15,866 bases of DNA from DATEVL01 sp035471625 (GTDB taxonomy: Bacteria > Chloroflexota > Anaerolineae > Anaerolineales > E44-bin32), in assembly GCA_035471625.1 (NCBI GenBank), contig DATIPT010000128.1:1-15866 (forward strand). Direction: 5' to 3'. The notes beneath the pieces were generated by a model. It saw only the letters and a program-made list of their open reading frames with translations. It had not been told where the DNA came from and searched no databases. The position numbers were made by a program, and so were the translations under genes. This document shows positions 1-7,114 of this stretch, piece by piece (the first letter of the stretch is position 1; each line of letters opens with the position of its first letter).

Positions 1-129
1 GACACTATCAGTCCGCAGCTCGCGGGGATCTACGAAGACGCGGCTCCCGCCCGGCTGCGTGCGATGTTGGAGGGGTTGGACGTTGTGTATGAAGGGCCTG
101 GAGGAACGATCTACTCGTACCCAAAGTAG
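1..129 (+). CDS. C-terminal end of an unidentified protein (5' truncated)
   Basis: An open frame runs from the first base of the window to a TAG at 127-129, giving 42 residues that end in TIYSYPK. The tail contains LEGLDVVYEGPGGTIYSYP. A short 'xVYE-x-(G)xxTIYxY' ending resembles the last strand of large polytopic glycosyltransferase-like or YfhO/DUF2298-type membrane proteins of Chloroflexota, but 42 residues are too few to assign a family. The gene converges on psuG with only 11 bp between the two stop codons, and I see no strong terminator hairpin there. Function unknown. Confidence 0.5.
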   Translation, partial: DTISPQLAGIYEDAAPARLRAMLEGLDVVYEGPGGTIYSYPK

Positions 130-140
130 GGCGAGGCCGA

Positions 141-1085
141 CTACTCCGCAAGGTGCCTATCGAGGTCCACGGCAATCTCCCCCGCTACCTGGGCATTCTT
201 GAGCAGCAAGGCCAGATTCGCCTTAAGCGTCGCACCGGATGTGAGCTCCGTCAGTCGACCCAGTAGATACGGAGTCAGTGCCTTCCCCCCGATCCCTTCC
301 CGCCGCGCCTCGACTTCGGCCTTCTCCAGCAGCTCGGCAAGCACTCCCGAATCGACCGCGTCAGCCTCAGGACACGGAACACACAAGAGGACACTTGACC
401 CCGTCGCCAGTTGAGCCCGGATCAAGGAAGCCGCCTCTCTTGCGGACTCGACCCGGGCGCTGACCGGGAGGCCACTGCCGTGTCCGAAGAACTCGGGGAA
501 CGTATCCGTCTGATACCCGACCACTGGCACGCCGACGGTCTCGAGCCATTCGAGAGTCGCGGGTAGATCCAGGATCGACTTGGCGCCAGAACACACGACC
601 GCCACGGGGGTGCGGGCAAGCTCCGTCAGGTCTGTCGAGACATCTCCGGTCCGACCGCGATGAACCCCCCCGATGCCGCCCGTGGCGAAGACGCGGATCC
701 CCGCCAGGTGGGCCAGGAACATCGTCGCAGAGACGGTCGTCCCTCCCGTCCAGCCCAGGGCAACGGCCGGCGCCAGATCCCGGCGATTCAGCTTCCTGAC
801 CGCAGGGTCGGTACAGAGGCGCTCGACTTCGGCGCGCCCCATCCCGACGACGGCGCGGCCGTCCAGGACGCCGATGGTAGCGGGGAGGGCGCCGGCGCGC
901 GTGACCTCCGCATCCATCTGGATAGCCAGGTCGAGGTTCGCTGGACGGGGGATGCCATGCGTCAGGACCGTTGTCTCGAGGGCCACCACCGGCCGACCGG
1001 CTTCGATCGATGAGGCGACTCGCGGCCGGACGTCGATATGAATGGAGAAGGGGGATCTGGCCGCGCCGGGCGGAGAGGCTCGCAT
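141..1085 (-). CDS. psuG: Pseudouridine-5'-phosphate glycosidase (PsuG)
   Basis: PsuG breaks the C-C glycosidic bond of pseudouridine 5'-phosphate, giving uracil and ribose 5-phosphate in the cytoplasm. The 314-residue protein matches the family's usual length and carries its motifs in order: ALETTVLTHGIPRP (Glu37), RKLNRRDL (Lys98), the glycine-rich FATGGIGGVHRG near 133-144, DVSTDL (metal-ligand region, Asp148), SGAKSILDLP (Lys169, the position of the catalytic Schiff-base lysine), and ELTSGATLKANLALLLKNA near the C-terminus. The ATG start lies 3 bp after the TAG of the upstream kinase on the same strand, so the two are almost certainly co-transcribed and translationally coupled. The ribosome binding site is weak (GGTAGG very close to the ATG), which fits coupling. 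The first 15 or so residues are not conserved-looking, so a slightly later start is possible. Residue roles come from known PsuG enzymes; expression is inferred. Confidence 0.95.
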   Translation of the reverse strand: MRASPPGAARSPFSIHIDVRPRVASSIEAGRPVVALETTVLTHGIPRPANLDLAIQMDAEVTRAGALPATIGVLDGRAVVGMGRAEVERLCTDPAVRKLNRRDLAPAVALGWTGGTTVSATMFLAHLAGIRVFATGGIGGVHRGRTGDVSTDLTELARTPVAVVCSGAKSILDLPATLEWLETVGVPVVGYQTDTFPEFFGHGSGLPVSARVESAREAASLIRAQLATGSSVLLCVPCPEADAVDSGVLAELLEKAEVEARREGIGGKALTPYLLGRLTELTSGATLKANLALLLKNAQVAGEIAVDLDRHLAE

Positions 1086-1088
1086 CGC

Positions 1089-2033
1089 CTACCGCAATCC
1101 GTCGTACAGGCGCTCGAGGCTGAGGTCGCCGACCACGGAGCCGGGCGTCCGCAGGGTCAGGCTGGCCGCAGACGCACCCAGACGGACCGATTCGTCAAGC
1201 GGGATCCCGCTGAGAAGGCTGAAAATGACCGCCGCAGAAAGGGCGTCGCCGGCGCCCGTCGGGTCCACAACGTCGGTCTGGACGGCGGGCACATGCCCGC
1301 TGGATTCTGGCGACGCGTAACCCACCCCGAATTCGGCCATGGTAACCAGCGCGATCTCGACACCCTCCGACACGAGGTGGCGGGCGGCATCCAGGGCCTG
1401 CTCCCGGTCGGCGTGGGGAACCGGGTGCGGGCAAAGGGCCTCGGCCTCCGCTTCGTTGGGAGTGATCAGCCACAGGTCTTCCAGGTGGGGCTTCCAGCGT
1501 GATGCAAGCGCGACGGACGTGGGATCGGCTGCGACCGGGACTCCGGCCGCTTTGGCAATGCGGATGACCTCTGCCGCGGATGCGCCTGGCACATTCCCGT
1601 CCATAAAGATGGCATGGGCTTCTTGCAAGGTGGGTTTGGCCTGCCGGATGATGTCGGAGCTTAGGGCCTGTGTCAGACCCATGTCGTCCAGGGCGACGTG
1701 CAGCAAACCCAGGTCGTTGAGCATCGCCAGGTAGAAGCCAGTTCGGCCTCCGGGCACGATCGTTGCGAGGCGTGTGTCGATGCCGACTTCCGCGGCCTGC
1801 GCAAGGATCTCCGCTCCCACTGCGTCGTCCCCGACGGCAGTAATCAGGATGACCTGGCTTCCGAGCCGTGCGAGATTCTCAGCCACGTTGCGCGCGACCC
1901 CGCCAGGGCAGCGTCGCACCTCGCCTGGCGAGGACGATCCGGGGACCAGGGAGCGGTGGGGGCGGCCGATAATGTCCATCCCCGAACTTCCGATGACTAC
2001 GATGGGTCCGGCAGGAGCGTCGTCGAGTTCCAT
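1089..2033 (-). CDS. psuK: PfkB-family sugar/nucleoside kinase, probable pseudouridine kinase
   Basis: A ribokinase/PfkB-family kinase. Beside psuG its likely reaction is ATP-dependent 5'-phosphorylation of pseudouridine, which supplies the substrate for the glycosidase. Visible signatures, counted from the ATG, are the first PfkB motif GGVARNVAENLARLG near 44-58, the substrate-lid region around 60-110, LITPNEAEAE near 189-198, and the second signature VDPTGAGDALSAA near 256-268 with catalytic-base Asp263 and the GAG anion hole. At 314 residues the length is normal for the family. A TTG three codons upstream (2042) is an alternative start. I prefer the ATG at 2033 because a GAGG lies about 10 nt before it, whereas it would almost touch the TTG. 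PfkB specificity cannot be read with certainty from sequence, so the pseudouridine assignment rests on the 3-bp spacing to psuG. A separate promoter is visible upstream. Confidence 0.85.
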   Translation of the reverse strand: MELDDAPAGPIVVIGSSGMDIIGRPHRSLVPGSSSPGEVRRCPGGVARNVAENLARLGSQVILITAVGDDAVGAEILAQAAEVGIDTRLATIVPGGRTGFYLAMLNDLGLLHVALDDMGLTQALSSDIIRQAKPTLQEAHAIFMDGNVPGASAAEVIRIAKAAGVPVAADPTSVALASRWKPHLEDLWLITPNEAEAEALCPHPVPHADREQALDAARHLVSEGVEIALVTMAEFGVGYASPESSGHVPAVQTDVVDPTGAGDALSAAVIFSLLSGIPLDESVRLGASAASLTLRTPGSVVGDLSLERLYDGLR

Positions 2034-2123
2034 TGGGCTCAAGCCTCGATCCGGGCCGACGTCGCGACCGGTTCGCCTTTGTTCTACCCTTTGGCATCGG
2101 CGGACGGTGGACGGCGTGGCAGG

Positions 2124-2152
2124 ATTCTAGTCCAAGGTCGGCACGACCTCAA
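2124..2152 (-). promoter_or_regulatory. Sigma-70-type promoter for the psuK-psuG operon
   Basis: On the minus strand there is TTGAGG (2152-2147), exactly 17 bp, then TAGAAT (2129-2124). These match the -35 and -10 consensus at 4 and 5 of 6 positions. Predicted transcription starts near 2117, leaving a leader of about 84 nt before the psuK ATG. The site lies in the 225-bp gap between the divergent psuK and Roadblock genes. No operator is obvious. Confidence 0.6.
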
Positions 2153-2190
2153 TCGACCAGACGAGCCCCAGAGAGGGGCCGACGCGGGTA

Positions 2191-2219
2191 TTGCATTCCG
2201 CGCGGGGGCGGGTTAGTCT
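2191..2219 (+). promoter_or_regulatory. Weak candidate promoter for the Roadblock-kinase operon
   Basis: TTGCAT (2191-2196), a 17-bp spacer and TAGTCT (2214-2219) lie upstream of the Roadblock gene, with a predicted start about 33 nt before its ATG. Each hexamer matches the consensus at only 3 of 6 positions. The -10 box does fit TANNNT, and the comM promoter in this window has the similar box TAGACT. Low confidence. Confidence 0.3.
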
Positions 2220-2258
2220 TATGGATGGAGCCGCGACCCACGAACCGAGCGAGAGACA

Positions 2259-2654
2259 ATGATGATCACCCGACAGTCGGAACTGCAGGGCGTCCTGGGA
2301 AGCCTACTCGAGGAGATCGACCAGGCGGAATGGGTCGCCCTTGTCGACCAAAACGGACTGATGGTCTCTTCGGCGCCGGCAGAGTTGCCCCTCGATTCCG
2401 ATCGCGTCGCTGCCATGACTGCGGCGGCGGCGCAGACGGCGGAACGAGTCCTGGATGAGCTCGACGGCGGGACCTTGCGCTTCACCACGATCACAGGCGC
2501 CAAGCGGCAGTACCTGACGGTCTTCCTGAGCCGAGACCGGCTTCTTGCCTTTGGCCTCACGCCCGACGCAGAGCCCCAGGCGGTCATCCCGTTCTTGATG
2601 CGGTGGGTTCCGGAGCTGATCCAGATACTGAAGCGGCGGTACGCCCCGGAGTAG
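2259..2654 (+). CDS. Roadblock/LC7 domain protein (MglB-like)
   Basis: A 131-residue cytoplasmic protein that is essentially one Roadblock/LC7 domain. It has an N-terminal helix (QGVLGSLLEEIDQAEWV), the strand-turn-strand ALVDQNGLMVSSAP, a helix rich in Ala/Thr (DRVAAMTAAAAQTAERVLDEL), strands LRFTTITGAKRQYLTVFLSRDRLLAFGL, and a C-terminal helix FLMRWVPELIQILKRRY. Bacterial Roadblock proteins usually dimerise and act on a small Ras-like GTPase (MglB with MglA) or serve as scaffolds. No GTPase gene is visible in the window; a receptor-type Ser/Thr kinase lies 92 bp downstream instead. Two tandem ATGs start the frame; GAGAG is 3 nt before the first and 6 nt before the second, so the second could equally be used. 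The family call is by pattern and the partner is unknown. Confidence 0.8.
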   Translation: MMITRQSELQGVLGSLLEEIDQAEWVALVDQNGLMVSSAPAELPLDSDRVAAMTAAAAQTAERVLDELDGGTLRFTTITGAKRQYLTVFLSRDRLLAFGLTPDAEPQAVIPFLMRWVPELIQILKRRYAPE

Positions 2655-2704
2655 CCCTGCCGTACGCGCTCTTGCAGTCCTGACCCGCCGGGAATTCCAA
2701 TCGT

Positions 2705-2727
2705 CGCGCCGCGCACCCTGCGGCGCG
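2705..2727 (+). other. GC-rich inverted repeat between the Roadblock and kinase genes
   Basis: CGCGCCGC (2705-2712) and GCGGCGCG (2720-2727) form a perfect 8-bp stem with a 7-nt loop. The stem ends 8 nt before the GAGGAGA ribosome binding site (2736-2742) of the kinase. There is no T-run after it, so it is not a standard terminator. It may set relative expression of the two genes, protect an mRNA end, or bind a protein; the sequence does not decide. Confidence 0.55.
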
Positions 2728-2746
2728 TGATGGTTCGAGGAGACAC

Positions 2747-4480
2747 GTGACAGATCTCACCGGAACAACGCTGGGGCGCTACCAGGTTCTCTCCCGACTG
2801 GGTCGCGGCGGCATGGCCGAGGTCTACAAGGGCTATCAACCGAACCTGGACCGCTATGTCGCCATCAAGGTCCTGTATCCATCGATGGTCGAGGAGGCTG
2901 AGTTCGTCGAGCGCTTCCAGCGCGAAGCAAGAAATGTGGCGCGCTTGCGCCATCCCAACATCGTTCAGGTCGTGGACTCCGACGTTCAGGGGGACTTCTA
3001 CTTCATGGTCATGGAGTACCTCGACGGCCCGACCCTCAGGGCCGCGCTGGAGGAGGTTCACCGCCGCGGGGAAGAGATGCCGCTCCAGGTGGCCTTGCGG
3101 ATTGTCTCGGACGTGGCCGCGGCGTTAGCCTATGCCCACGAAATGGGGGTGGTCCACCGCGATGTGAAGCCGGCCAACATCATGCTTGATCGGACCGGTC
3201 GGGTGATCCTGACCGACTTCGGGGTGGCGAAGATGTTGAGCGGCACCAAGCTGACCGCCACAGGTACCGTGTTGGGGACCCCCGCCTACATGTCACCGGA
3301 GCAGGGAGCGGGCCAGGCGGGCGACGCCCGATCGGACATCTACTCTCTCGGGGTTGTTCTCTACGAGCTCGTCACGGGGCGGCTTCCGTATGACGCCGAT
3401 ACCCCGTTGGCGGTCCTGCTCAAGCACGCCCATGATCCGCTGCCTCTCCCGCGAGTGGTCAATCCTGCGCTTCCGGAGGAGGTCGAGCGGATCCTGTTGC
3501 GGGCTCTTGCCAAGGACCCGGCCAACCGCTACCCGACCGTCCAGGCGATGCTCGAAGACATCACCGCTCTGCCCACCGCGACCGTCCCGTCCCCAGAGCC
3601 GGGCGCCCTTGATACGCGAACTCTCGCAGCCAGGGCACCGACGGGTCCGGTTGTGCCCCCTCCCGGGACCCCGCCTCCATTGAGATCCCCACAGCAAAGT
3701 TCCAGTTCAAGACCCCGGGGCCGAGTTCTTCTGGGCGGCGGCGTGTTGATCGCCGTTGTGGCCTGCCTGGGCGTGGCAGGCCTGATTGGATTGGCCCTCG
3801 TCCTGACCGGGACGATCCCCCTGGGAGGTCTTGGGTCCGTCCCCCTGGCCTTGGCCACCGCCACTACGGCGCCTTCCCCCGTTCCGCCGACGCGAACTCC
3901 TCTGCCGACCGTGGTTCCCGTCGCGGCTCCCGAGGTGCTCTTCTCGGACGACTTCTCCGATCCGAACAGCGGGTGGGACCGCGTCCAAACGGACGAGGGC
4001 ATCACCGACTACGACAACGGCGGGTACCGGATCGTAGTCAACAAGCCCCAGAGCGACTACTGGGCCAATCCAGGACGGATGTTCGGCGACGTGCGAGTCG
4101 AGGTGGAGGCGACCAAGGCTGGCGGGCCGGACGACAACGATTTCGGCGTCATTTGCCGATACCAGGACACCGAGAATTTCTACTACTTCGTGATCAGCAG
4201 CGACGGCTACTTCGGCGTCCTCCGGTACCTCAACGGCGAGTCGCAGGTCCTCGGCGCGGATGCTCTGAAGAGGAGCGATGCCATCCTCCGGGGCGGAGCC
4301 AGGAATCATCTGCGCGTGGATTGCACCGGAGACCAGCTCACACTGTTCGTGAATGGTCAGCAGGTCCACACGGTCGGCGATCCGTCCTTTGCCACGGGGG
4401 ACGTCGGTCTCCTCGCCGGGACCTACGACGTGCCCGGCACCGATATTCGCTTCGACAACTTCGTCGTCTACGCCCCATAG
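2747..4480 (+). CDS. Transmembrane Ser/Thr protein kinase with extracytoplasmic sensor domain
   Basis: A 577-residue PknB-type (Hanks) receptor kinase. The cytoplasmic kinase domain spans about 11-272: Gly-loop GRGGMAEV (19-26), Lys41 in VAIK, Glu60 in helix C, HRDVKPANI with Asp139, Lys141 and Asn144, DFG at 157-159, a Thr-rich activation loop (KLTATGTVLGT) and SPE at 183-185. All key residues for catalysis are present. HRD has the preceding Arg typical of kinases controlled by activation-loop phosphorylation. A Pro-rich juxtamembrane segment (280-325) and one membrane helix (about 328-355) follow, then a Thr/Pro linker and an outer domain (about 397-577) that begins LFSDDFSDPNSGW and looks like a DUF1080/LamG-type jelly roll (FYYFVISSDGYFGV, LTLFVNGQQV). 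Such domains often bind glycans; the ligand here is unknown. The GTG start follows GAGGAGA with a 4-nt gap. The FGE-like lipoprotein gene begins 6 bp after its stop. Confidence 0.95.
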   Translation: MTDLTGTTLGRYQVLSRLGRGGMAEVYKGYQPNLDRYVAIKVLYPSMVEEAEFVERFQREARNVARLRHPNIVQVVDSDVQGDFYFMVMEYLDGPTLRAALEEVHRRGEEMPLQVALRIVSDVAAALAYAHEMGVVHRDVKPANIMLDRTGRVILTDFGVAKMLSGTKLTATGTVLGTPAYMSPEQGAGQAGDARSDIYSLGVVLYELVTGRLPYDADTPLAVLLKHAHDPLPLPRVVNPALPEEVERILLRALAKDPANRYPTVQAMLEDITALPTATVPSPEPGALDTRTLAARAPTGPVVPPPGTPPPLRSPQQSSSSRPRGRVLLGGGVLIAVVACLGVAGLIGLALVLTGTIPLGGLGSVPLALATATTAPSPVPPTRTPLPTVVPVAAPEVLFSDDFSDPNSGWDRVQTDEGITDYDNGGYRIVVNKPQSDYWANPGRMFGDVRVEVEATKAGGPDDNDFGVICRYQDTENFYYFVISSDGYFGVLRYLNGESQVLGADALKRSDAILRGGARNHLRVDCTGDQLTLFVNGQQVHTVGDPSFATGDVGLLAGTYDVPGTDIRFDNFVVYAP

Positions 4481-4486
4481 GGCACG

Positions 4487-5395
4487 GTGGGGGCGGGCGG
4501 CAAGGGACTGCCTGGCTTGACACTACCCTCCCTGACGAGTTGGCAGAGTCGCTGCGCCTCAGTCCCTGGCAATTCCCATCCATCGACCTCGTCGATTGGG
4601 ATCCGCAGGATCACGCTGGTCCTCATTCCGGCGCTAGGTCTCAGCTTCGGCCTCGCCGCGTGCGTCAGCATCTGGAACCCGGAATCCGGTGACCGGCGGA
4701 CCATCCAGGTAGACCACATGGAACAAGTCTATGTGGGGGCGGGGCCCTTCCTGATGGGAAGCACGAATGATGATCCTCACGCCAAGCCGGACGAGTTTCC
4801 ACAACATCACGTCGAACTGGACAGCTTCTGGATCGACATGACGGAAGTGACGAACGCGCAATATGCCGTCTGTGTGGAGCAGGAAGCCTGTGTCGCGCCT
4901 CTTCATTCGAGGCACTTTGGCCGGCCAGAGTTGGCCGACCATCCCGTGATCGGAGTCACGTGGTACGAGGCTCAAGACTACTGCGAGTGGGCCGGTAGGA
5001 GGCTCCCGACCGAGGCCGAGTGGGAGAAAGCCGCTCGAGGCGTCGACGGCCGGATCTTCCCCTGGGGAAACGACCCTCCGACTCCGGAGAGAGCCGCCTT
5101 TGACCTGAAGGATGGGACGAGGCCGGTCGGATCCTATCCGGAGGGGGCCAGCCCGTACGGGGCGCTCGATATGGCCGGCAATGCCTGGGAATGGGTCGCC
5201 GATACCTATGACCCGGACTACTACTCCGTATCCCCTGAAGTCAATCCAACCGGGCCACCCGTCTCGGTCAACAACCGGGGGGTGCGGGGCGGAGCTTGGA
5301 ACACCGCTCCCTTCACTGTGCGGGCGGCCAACCGGTTCTGGAGCTTCCCGCGCCGCGATTACTTCGATGGCTTCCGCTGCGCAAGCAGTCCCTGA
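4487..5395 (+). CDS. FGE/SUMF1-fold lipoprotein, catalytic cysteines absent
   Basis: This protein has the fold of formylglycine-generating enzymes (SUMF1/EgtB/PvdO superfamily). The core begins near residue 79 (MEQVYVGAGPFLMGS) and shows WIDMTEVTNAQYAVCV, HPVIGVTWYEAQDYCEWAG, GRRLPTEAEWEKAARG (170-185), FPWGN (191-195), DMAGNAWEWVAD (228-239), RGGAW (267-271) and GFRC (295-298). True FGEs carry two copper-binding cysteines just after the RGGS/A motif; here that stretch is NTAPFTVRAANR, with no Cys. The protein is therefore probably a binding or structural module, not a sulfatase activator. The N-terminus has a signal, IRRITLVLIPALGLSFGLAAC, with a lipobox ending at Cys59, so the mature protein should be membrane-anchored outside. 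The start is uncertain: GTG 4487 and TTG 4517 are the only usual in-frame codons before the signal, and both leave a long n-region. It is probably co-transcribed with the kinase and may be its sensory partner (inference). Confidence 0.85.
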   Translation: MGAGGKGLPGLTLPSLTSWQSRCASVPGNSHPSTSSIGIRRITLVLIPALGLSFGLAACVSIWNPESGDRRTIQVDHMEQVYVGAGPFLMGSTNDDPHAKPDEFPQHHVELDSFWIDMTEVTNAQYAVCVEQEACVAPLHSRHFGRPELADHPVIGVTWYEAQDYCEWAGRRLPTEAEWEKAARGVDGRIFPWGNDPPTPERAAFDLKDGTRPVGSYPEGASPYGALDMAGNAWEWVADTYDPDYYSVSPEVNPTGPPVSVNNRGVRGGAWNTAPFTVRAANRFWSFPRRDYFDGFRCASSP

Positions 5396-5458
5396 GAAGC
5401 CGGCGCGAAGTCGCCAGCCCCATCCTGCGACGAAGGTCGGGATTCCGGCTCTGAGTAG

Positions 5459-5487
5459 TTGACCATTCTCCCTTTCGAATCTAGACT
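5459..5487 (+). promoter_or_regulatory. Promoter of comM, predicted to give a leaderless mRNA
   Basis: TTGACC (5459-5464, 5 of 6 to consensus), an exact 17-bp spacer and TAGACT (5482-5487, 4 of 6). Six bases separate the -10 box from the GTG at 5494, so the predicted first transcribed base is the first base of the start codon. No convincing Shine-Dalgarno sequence lies before that GTG. Confidence 0.6.
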
Positions 5488-5493
5488 GGGCTT

Positions 5494-7011
5494 GTGCTCG
5501 CCAGGGTCCACTCCTGCGCCATCATCGGCCTGGAGGGGGCAATCGTCGAGGTGGAAGTGGACACGGCGCGCGGTCTTCCTCACTTCGCGATTGTCGGCCT
5601 TCCGGACACCGCGGTCCAAGAGAGCCGCGAGCGCGTCCACGCGGCGATCAAGAACGCTGGCATGACGTTCCCCTCTGGCCGCCTTACGGTCAACTTGGCG
5701 CCGGCTTCCCTCCGCAAAGAGGGACCCGCCTACGACTTGCCGATCGCCCTGGGGACGCTCATGGCTTCCGGGCAACTCCGTCCCGAATGGATTGACGGCT
5801 CGCTCGTCGTCGGGGAGCTTTCGCTCGATGGTTCGGTCCGCCACGTGGCGGGCATCCTTCCGATGGCCGCCCTGGCAGCCAAGGAGGGATTTCGACAGAT
5901 TCTTGTTCCGGCCGTTGACGCGGCGGAAGCGGCGCTGATTGACGGGCTCGATATCATCCCGGTCGAGAGTCTGACGGGTCTCGCCAATCACCTGTCCGGC
6001 GTCAGGCCGATCGCTCCCGTGTTCCACTCCCGCCTTGAACTCCGTCCGGAGCGGGCCGACGCCGACTTCCGCGAGATCCGCGGGCAGGAGCACATCAAGC
6101 GCGCTCTCGAAGTGGCCGCTGGAGGCTCGCACAATGTCTTGATGGTCGGGCCGCCGGGGTCCGGCAAGACCCTCCTGGCTCGCTCGATGCCCTCGATCCT
6201 TCCGACGATGTCGATCGACGAAGCCCTGGATGTCACCCGGATCTACTCTGTGGCCGATTTGCTCCCCGCAGGGACGCCCCTCCTTCAAACTCGCCCCTTC
6301 CGATCGCCCCATCATACGATCTCGCATGCCGGGCTCGTCGGTGGCGGGACGTGGCCGAGGCCAGGTGAGATCTCGCTGGCCCATCGGGGGGTCCTCTTCC
6401 TGGATGAGTTGCCCGAGTTCGGCACGCGGGTGCTCGAGGTGCTGCGCCAGCCGATCGAGGATCACGTGGTGACGATCTCCCGGGCGCGTGGCTCACTCTC
6501 CTTCCCGGCCAACTTCATGCTTGTGGCTGCGATGAATCCGTGCCCGTGCGGCTACTCGGGCGACATCGCCCGTGATTGCACCTGCACACCCTCGGCGGTC
6601 TTGCGCTACCAGAAGCGGATCTCCGGGCCGCTCTTGGATCGGATTGATATCCACCTGGAAGTCCCGAGGGTCGAGTTGGAGAAGCTGGGCGACGATCGTC
6701 TGGGAGAGCCATCGGCTTCGATCCGCGCCCGGGTCGAGACGGGCCGAAGACGGCAACGTGAGCGACTCGAGCCCGTCGGTTTGGCCGCCAACGCCGAGAT
6801 GGGCCCAGCCGAGATCCGCAGGTTCTGCACGCTCAGCGAGCCCTGCCGGGCCCTGCTGCGGACCGCCATGGCCCAGCTCCAGCTGACGGCCCGGGCCTAT
6901 CATCGGGTCATCAAGGTCGCCCGGACGATCGCCGATCTGGCCGAAGCCGATTCGATCGCCCCGAGCCATCTGGCCGAAGCCCTCCAATACCGATCGCGCA
7001 GGCTCGCCTAG
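5494..7011 (+). CDS. comM: YifB/ComM-family Mg-chelatase-like AAA+ ATPase
   Basis: A 505-residue ATPase of the ComM/YifB family. In transformable bacteria ComM is a hexameric helicase that drives branch migration of incoming DNA during homologous recombination; it is also widespread in species not known to be transformable. The N-terminal Lon-like/ChlI-like domain covers about 1-165 (GLPDTAVQESRERVHAAIKN, NLAPASLRKEGPAYDLPIAL). The AAA+ module has Walker A GPPGSGKT (219-226), the insert FRSPHHTISHAGLVGGG, Walker B GVLFLDELPEF (299-309), MNPCPCGYSGD with CTCTP (Cys pairs that may bind a metal), and RYQKRISGPLLDRIDIH near 371-387. A C-terminal Mg-chelatase lid domain ends near RAYHRVIKVARTIADLAEAD. 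Length and motifs are normal and the gene looks intact. The GTG start is supported by the family N-terminus (VHSCAIIGLEG) and by the promoter placed directly before it. It appears to be monocistronic. Confidence 0.95.
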   Translation: MLARVHSCAIIGLEGAIVEVEVDTARGLPHFAIVGLPDTAVQESRERVHAAIKNAGMTFPSGRLTVNLAPASLRKEGPAYDLPIALGTLMASGQLRPEWIDGSLVVGELSLDGSVRHVAGILPMAALAAKEGFRQILVPAVDAAEAALIDGLDIIPVESLTGLANHLSGVRPIAPVFHSRLELRPERADADFREIRGQEHIKRALEVAAGGSHNVLMVGPPGSGKTLLARSMPSILPTMSIDEALDVTRIYSVADLLPAGTPLLQTRPFRSPHHTISHAGLVGGGTWPRPGEISLAHRGVLFLDELPEFGTRVLEVLRQPIEDHVVTISRARGSLSFPANFMLVAAMNPCPCGYSGDIARDCTCTPSAVLRYQKRISGPLLDRIDIHLEVPRVELEKLGDDRLGEPSASIRARVETGRRRQRERLEPVGLAANAEMGPAEIRRFCTLSEPCRALLRTAMAQLQLTARAYHRVIKVARTIADLAEADSIAPSHLAEALQYRSRRLA

Positions 7012-7048
7012 CCTTTCCAAAATCACAACCTCTGGCCGCCGAGAGTGT

Positions 7049-7057
7049 TGCTATAAT
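7049..7057 (+). promoter_or_regulatory. Extended -10 promoter for the His-rich membrane protein gene
   Basis: TGCTATAAT (7049-7057) is a perfect TATAAT with the TGn extension. No good -35 is seen 16-18 bp upstream, as expected for extended -10 promoters. Transcription should start near 7064, giving a leader of about 50 nt that contains GGAGG (7104-7108), 6 nt before the ATG. Confidence 0.65.
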
Positions 7058-7114
7058 CCGGCGAAGTCAGGTCGAGATTGACCTGGCGCCAGCAATCCTT
7101 CATGGAGGCCCATC

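Noticed and set aside
2219..3061. Long open frame on the minus strand across the Roadblock and kinase genes
   Set aside because: It is antisense to two clearly recognisable proteins, shows no family motifs, and is explained by high GC content.
4517..4522. Perfect TTGACA -35 hexamer at the start of the lipoprotein gene
   Set aside because: No -10-like hexamer lies 15-19 bp downstream, and the site is inside a tight operon; probably chance.
5359..6465. 368-codon open frame on the minus strand under comM
   Set aside because: The + strand encodes all ComM motifs without interruption, and the antisense product has no recognisable domain.
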